From JACZQZ01 sp046756945 (GTDB lineage Bacteria; Pseudomonadota; Alphaproteobacteria; Rhodospirillales; 2-02-FULL-58-16), in the NCBI GenBank assembly GCA_046756945.1, contig JBHHXI010000074.1:1-15319 (forward strand): a DNA stretch of 15,319 nt, given 5' to 3'. Below are positions 12,923 through 15,319 of the stretch, in pieces. Both the position numbers and the translations under genes were made by a program. The notes under the pieces were generated by a model, which did no database searches, had not been told where the DNA came from, and worked only from the letters and a program-made list of their open reading frames with translations. Within the stretch, counting starts at the first letter, position 1. Every line of letters begins with the position of its first letter.

Positions 12923-12946
12923 AATATACGTACCTGTTTGTATATT
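12923..12946. promoter_or_regulatory. Candidate operator upstream of the TetR-family gene
   Basis: AATATAC and GTATATT form perfect inverted arms separated by 10 bases, 24 to 47 bases before the tetR ATG. The central bases ACGTACCTGTTTGT agree with the GST operator ACAGATCGGTCTGT at 9 of 14 positions. Autoregulation by the TetR protein is plausible. I did not find a clear -35/-10 pair, although TATATT at 12941 could be a -10. Confidence 0.5.
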
Positions 12947-12969
12947 TATGTGTGAGGAGGCCTTCTGTC

Positions 12970-13533
12970 ATGGCCCCCAGCCGACGGGATCATCTGGTGG
13001 ACACGGCCCTCGAATTGTTCGTCCGGGATGGCTTCCACGCCACCGGAATCGACAAGATCCTGGCCGAGTCCGGCGTCGCCAAGATGACCCTTTACAAGCA
13101 CTTCAAGTCGAAGGACGAACTCATCCTCTCGGCCCTGCGCCGGCGCGACGAGCGTTTCCGCAACTGGTTCATGCGGGCGGTGGAAAGCCGGGCCCAGGCG
13201 CCCCGCCAACGCCTGTTGGCGATCTTCGACGCCCTCGACGAATGGATTGCCGGCCGCGACTTCAACGGCTGCATGTTCATCAACGCCTCGGCGGAGTTCG
13301 CCCGCCCGGACGATCCGATCCACGTCGCCGCCGCCGAGCACCTGCGCCTCGTCCTCGCCTATGTGCGGGAGCTGGCCACCGCCGCCGGCGCCGGGGACGC
13401 CGACGCGCTGGCCCGGCAACTCATGCTGCTCGCCGAAGGGGCCATCGTCATGGCCCACGTCGCCGGCCAGGCCGACGCCGCCAAAAACGCCCGCCAGGCG
13501 GCCAGGACTCTGATCGATCACGCCCTCGCATGA
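12970..13533 (+). CDS. TetR-family transcriptional regulator
   Basis: A 187-residue repressor. The N-terminal DNA-binding domain is textbook: DTALELFVRDGFHATGIDKI, then ILAESGVAKMTLYKHFKSKDELIL, residues about 10-55. The ligand domain contains NGCMFINASAEF with C101 as the only cysteine in the protein. From memory this position is near the sensor cysteine of NemR, so electrophile sensing is possible; the GCxxxN pattern is also simply common in this subfamily. ATG 12970 is preceded by GAGGAGG with 9-base spacing. It diverges from the GST-hydrolase-PPOX genes, whose promoter carries a palindrome, so it is most likely their repressor. It is convergent with rnhA. Confidence 0.95.
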   Translation: MAPSRRDHLVDTALELFVRDGFHATGIDKILAESGVAKMTLYKHFKSKDELILSALRRRDERFRNWFMRAVESRAQAPRQRLLAIFDALDEWIAGRDFNGCMFINASAEFARPDDPIHVAAAEHLRLVLAYVRELATAAGAGDADALARQLMLLAEGAIVMAHVAGQADAAKNARQAARTLIDHALA

Positions 13534-13587
13534 AATGCATGTGCCATCGGCCCAAGCGGGACCAAGGGCACGGCTCGGCTGCGCCGG

Positions 13588-13616
13588 GTGGGGTTGCACC
13601 CCACGCCCCGCTTTTT
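13588..13616 (+). terminator. Possible terminator after tetR
   Basis: A 7-bp perfect stem, GTGGGGT and ACCCCAC with loop TGC (13588-13604), is followed 7 bases later by five T (13612-13616). The spacer between stem and T-run makes it non-canonical. It forms the start of a longer structured region between the convergent tetR and rnhA. Confidence 0.45.
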
Positions 13617-13674
13617 CTTAGGGCCGTAGGCCCTAAAACCCCAGGGGTGCCGGGCCTATGGCGCCTTAGAAAGC
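13610..13674. repeat. Long imperfect inverted repeat between tetR and rnhA
   Basis: The left arm 13610-13633 (GCTTTTTCTTAGGGCCGTAG then GCCC) pairs with the right arm 13652-13674 (GGGCCTATGGCGCC then TTAGAAAGC) with a few gaps and one likely G-U pair. The loop is about 18 bases and contains CCCCAGGGG. The left arm can instead fold locally (TTAGGGCC-gta-GGCCCTAA, 13618-13636). It may be an intergenic repeat element and/or bidirectional terminator. The rest of 13534-13773 shows no gene. Confidence 0.65.
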
Positions 13675-13773
13675 CCGCGCGGCAGCGCTTGGCACAAGTG
13701 GCCTCCGTTGCAATGACAAACCGTATCGCGGGTCTGTAATTCTTGGTATCAGGCGGGTTCCCGCTTCTCCCGA

Positions 13774-14247
13774 TTATTCCGGAGTCGCGGCCGCGCCGTT
13801 CCGCGCCTCTTGCAGGCCGCGCCGCGCCAGGGCATCGGCGCGCTCGTTCTCCGGGTGGCCGGCGTGGCCCCTGACCCAGTGCCAGCGGATGCGATGGCGC
13901 CCTGCCAGGTCGTCCAGCTGGCGCCACAGGTCGTGGTTCTTGCGCAGGCCCCCGCCCTTGACGCGATAGTCCTTGGCCTTCCAATTGGCCAGCCATTCGG
14001 TCATCGCCTTCTGCACATACTGGCTGTCGGTGTAGAGGGCGACGACACTGGGTCCTTTCAGCGCCCTCAGCGCCTGGATCACCGCCATCAGTTCCATGCG
14101 GTTGTTGGTGGTCGCGGCCTCGCCCCCGGACATTTCCTTCTCGACTCCGCGCCAGCGCAGCAACACCCCCCAGCCGCCCGGGCCCGGATTGCCGCTGCAC
14201 GCCCCGTCGGTGAAGATGTGCACCGTATCCTTGCCGCCGGCGGTCAC
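13774..14247 (-). CDS. rnhA: Ribonuclease HI
   Basis: A 157-residue RNase HI that cuts the RNA strand of RNA-DNA hybrids (R-loops, primers). All catalytic carboxylates are visible: D14 (FTDGACSGNPGPGGWG), E52 (NNRMELMAVI), D74 (LYTDSQYV) and D138 (NERADALAR), with the catalytic-loop histidine H128 (VRGHAGHPEN). The basic handle region (NWKAKDYRVKGGGLRKNHDLW) is present, as in E. coli RNase HI. The start is GTG 14247, only 4 bases after the thrB stop, so the two are almost certainly cotranscribed and perhaps translationally coupled. Length is normal. It is convergent with tetR. Confidence 0.96.
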   Translation of the reverse strand: MTAGGKDTVHIFTDGACSGNPGPGGWGVLLRWRGVEKEMSGGEAATTNNRMELMAVIQALRALKGPSVVALYTDSQYVQKAMTEWLANWKAKDYRVKGGGLRKNHDLWRQLDDLAGRHRIRWHWVRGHAGHPENERADALARRGLQEARNGAAATPE

Positions 14248-14251
14248 GGCG

Positions 14252-15214
14252 TCAGTCCAGTCCGTAGGCGCCGGGGCCCCGGACGCCCCGGTGGAACTCG
14301 AGCTTTTTCACGTACTCGAGCGGGTCCTTGGGCGTCACCAGGGCGCCGGGCGGCGTGTTCAGCCAGTCGTACAGCCGGGTCAGCAGAAAGCGCATGGCGC
14401 TGCCCCGGGCGAGCAGGGGCAGGGCGTCCAACTCGTCCGCGGAGAAGTCGCGCACCTTGCGGTAGGCGGTGAGCATGCGCCGCGCCTTGGTGATATTGAA
14501 GCTGCCGTCGGCTTCGAAACACCAGGCGTTCAGGCAGATGGCCAGGTCGTAGGCGAAAAAGTCGCTGCACGCGAAATAGAAGTCGATGATGCCCGACAGC
14601 CGGTCGGCACGGAAAAACACGTTGTCGGGAAAGAGATCGGCATGGATGACGCCGCTCGGCAGGCCGGCCGGCCAGCGGCTTTCCAGATCACCCAGCTCCG
14701 CCTCCAGGTCCCCGGCCAGTCCCGGCCTGACCTCCCCGGCCCGGGCGGCGGACGCGTCGAGGAGCGGGCGCCAGTCCGCCACCGACAGGGCGTTGGCGCG
14801 CCCGAGGTGGAAATCCAGCCCCGCCAGGTGCATGCGCGCCATGGCCTCGCCCAGGCGCGCGCAATGGTCCGGCGTAACGCGCCGGGGCCACATCCCGTCG
14901 AGGAAGGTGACGATCGCCGCCGGGCGCCCGCACAGGGTCCGCAACATCTGCCCGTCCCTGCCCTTGAGCGGCGTCGGGCAGGGAACGCCCCTCGCCCCCA
15001 GGTGCTCCATGAGGCCGAGGAAGAACGGCAGGTCGGCCCGCTGCACCCTTTTTTCGTAAAGGGTCAGGATGTAGGTGCCGCCCCCGGCCGTAAGCAGGTA
15101 GTTGGAGTTCTCGATCCCCTCGGCGATGCCCTTGCACGACAACGGCTCGCCGATCCCGTATTCGGCGACGAAGGCGGTCAGTTCCTCGTCGGTAACCTCG
15201 GTGTAAACGGCCAT
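14252..15214 (-). CDS. thrB: Homoserine kinase (ThrB, aminoglycoside-phosphotransferase fold)
   Basis: A 320-residue kinase phosphorylating L-homoserine to O-phosphohomoserine, the substrate of ThrC. It belongs to the APH-fold homoserine kinase type found in many alpha- and other proteobacteria, not the GHMP type of E. coli. Motifs are MAVYTEVTDEEL at the N-terminus, GIAEGIENSNYLL (nucleotide loop), the catalytic loop VIHADLFPDNVFF with H191, D193 and N198, and the metal-binding IIDFYFACSDFFAYDLAI with D211. The C-terminal YVKKLEFHRGV is also typical. ATG 15214 follows GAAAGGGG at about 5 bases. It precedes rnhA on the minus strand. Note that thrC is far away in another transcription unit. 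Confidence 0.96.
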   Translation of the reverse strand: MAVYTEVTDEELTAFVAEYGIGEPLSCKGIAEGIENSNYLLTAGGGTYILTLYEKRVQRADLPFFLGLMEHLGARGVPCPTPLKGRDGQMLRTLCGRPAAIVTFLDGMWPRRVTPDHCARLGEAMARMHLAGLDFHLGRANALSVADWRPLLDASAARAGEVRPGLAGDLEAELGDLESRWPAGLPSGVIHADLFPDNVFFRADRLSGIIDFYFACSDFFAYDLAICLNAWCFEADGSFNITKARRMLTAYRKVRDFSADELDALPLLARGSAMRFLLTRLYDWLNTPPGALVTPKDPLEYVKKLEFHRGVRGPGAYGLD

Positions 15215-15270
15215 GGAACCCCTTTCACGGCTCCGCTCGGAAGGACCGGGCGCGGCCCCCGGGCGGACAA

Positions 15271-15317
15271 GGGGGGTGTCCCCCCGGCCCCCGCGTTTCT
15301 TACGGAACGCGGCCCCC
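15271..15317. repeat. GC-rich double hairpin at the window edge
   Basis: GGGGGG-tgt-CCCCCC (15271-15285) is followed by CCGCGTT-N8-AACGCGG (15291-15312). The first hairpin and the following CCCCGC..TTTCTTA resemble the sequence at 13588-13620, suggesting a shared intergenic element. It lies upstream of thrB; the window ends here, so its full extent is unknown. Confidence 0.5.
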
Positions 15318-15319
15318 CC

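Overview
The window is GC-rich (roughly two thirds G+C by eye) and densely coded. Its core genes are a CtaB heme O synthase, a thrC/M16-protease pair with overlapping ends, a YqgE protein, an APH-fold homoserine kinase and an adjacent RNase HI. Together these suggest an alphaproteobacterium, probably near Rhodospirillales. That placement is inferred from gene content, not from any search. No rRNA, tRNA, CRISPR array, transposase or intact prophage was seen.

Layout, left to right. 1-2040 (+): the 3' end of ctaB, then an M32 carboxypeptidase. 2045-2263 (-): a 72-residue protein resembling part of a serine-recombinase 'Recombinase' domain. 2394-5053 (+): thrC and an M16 zinc protease joined by an ATGA overlap. 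5055-5145: a heptamer-based inverted repeat that fills the gap before the convergent yqgE gene (-). 6048-8762 (+): a DsbD/ScsB-type thiol:disulfide transporter and a Prx5-type peroxiredoxin.

8805-13533 is an accessory-looking stress block with two regulatory modules. Module 1 (-) is a MarR-family repressor followed by a 6-TM membrane protein of unknown function. An identical perfect 12-bp palindrome, GTGTATATACAC, lies upstream of each gene. Module 2 is a GST of the YfcG/YghU type, an exported alpha/beta hydrolase with an Asp nucleophile, and an FMN split-barrel protein, all on the minus strand. It diverges from a TetR-family repressor. The likely GST promoter (TTGACA, 17-bp spacer) holds a palindrome, ACAGA-N4-TCTGT, inside its spacer. 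Both regulators are cysteine-poor, with the few cysteines at positions where redox or electrophile sensors of these families can carry them. The block therefore looks like an inducible electrophile/xenobiotic response.

13534-15319: a complex inverted-repeat region lies between the convergent tetR and rnhA. The rnhA-thrB pair follows on the minus strand (thrB transcribed first, 4-nt gap), then a GC-rich hairpin region at the window edge that resembles part of the 13.6-kb repeat.

Functional links: ThrB and ThrC catalyse the last two steps of threonine synthesis but sit in separate transcription units about 10 kb apart. DsbD-like, peroxiredoxin, GST, hydrolase, PPOX-fold protein and the two regulators form a redox/detoxification theme. 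The most notable features are the two self-consistent repressor-operator systems and the heptamer inverted repeat.
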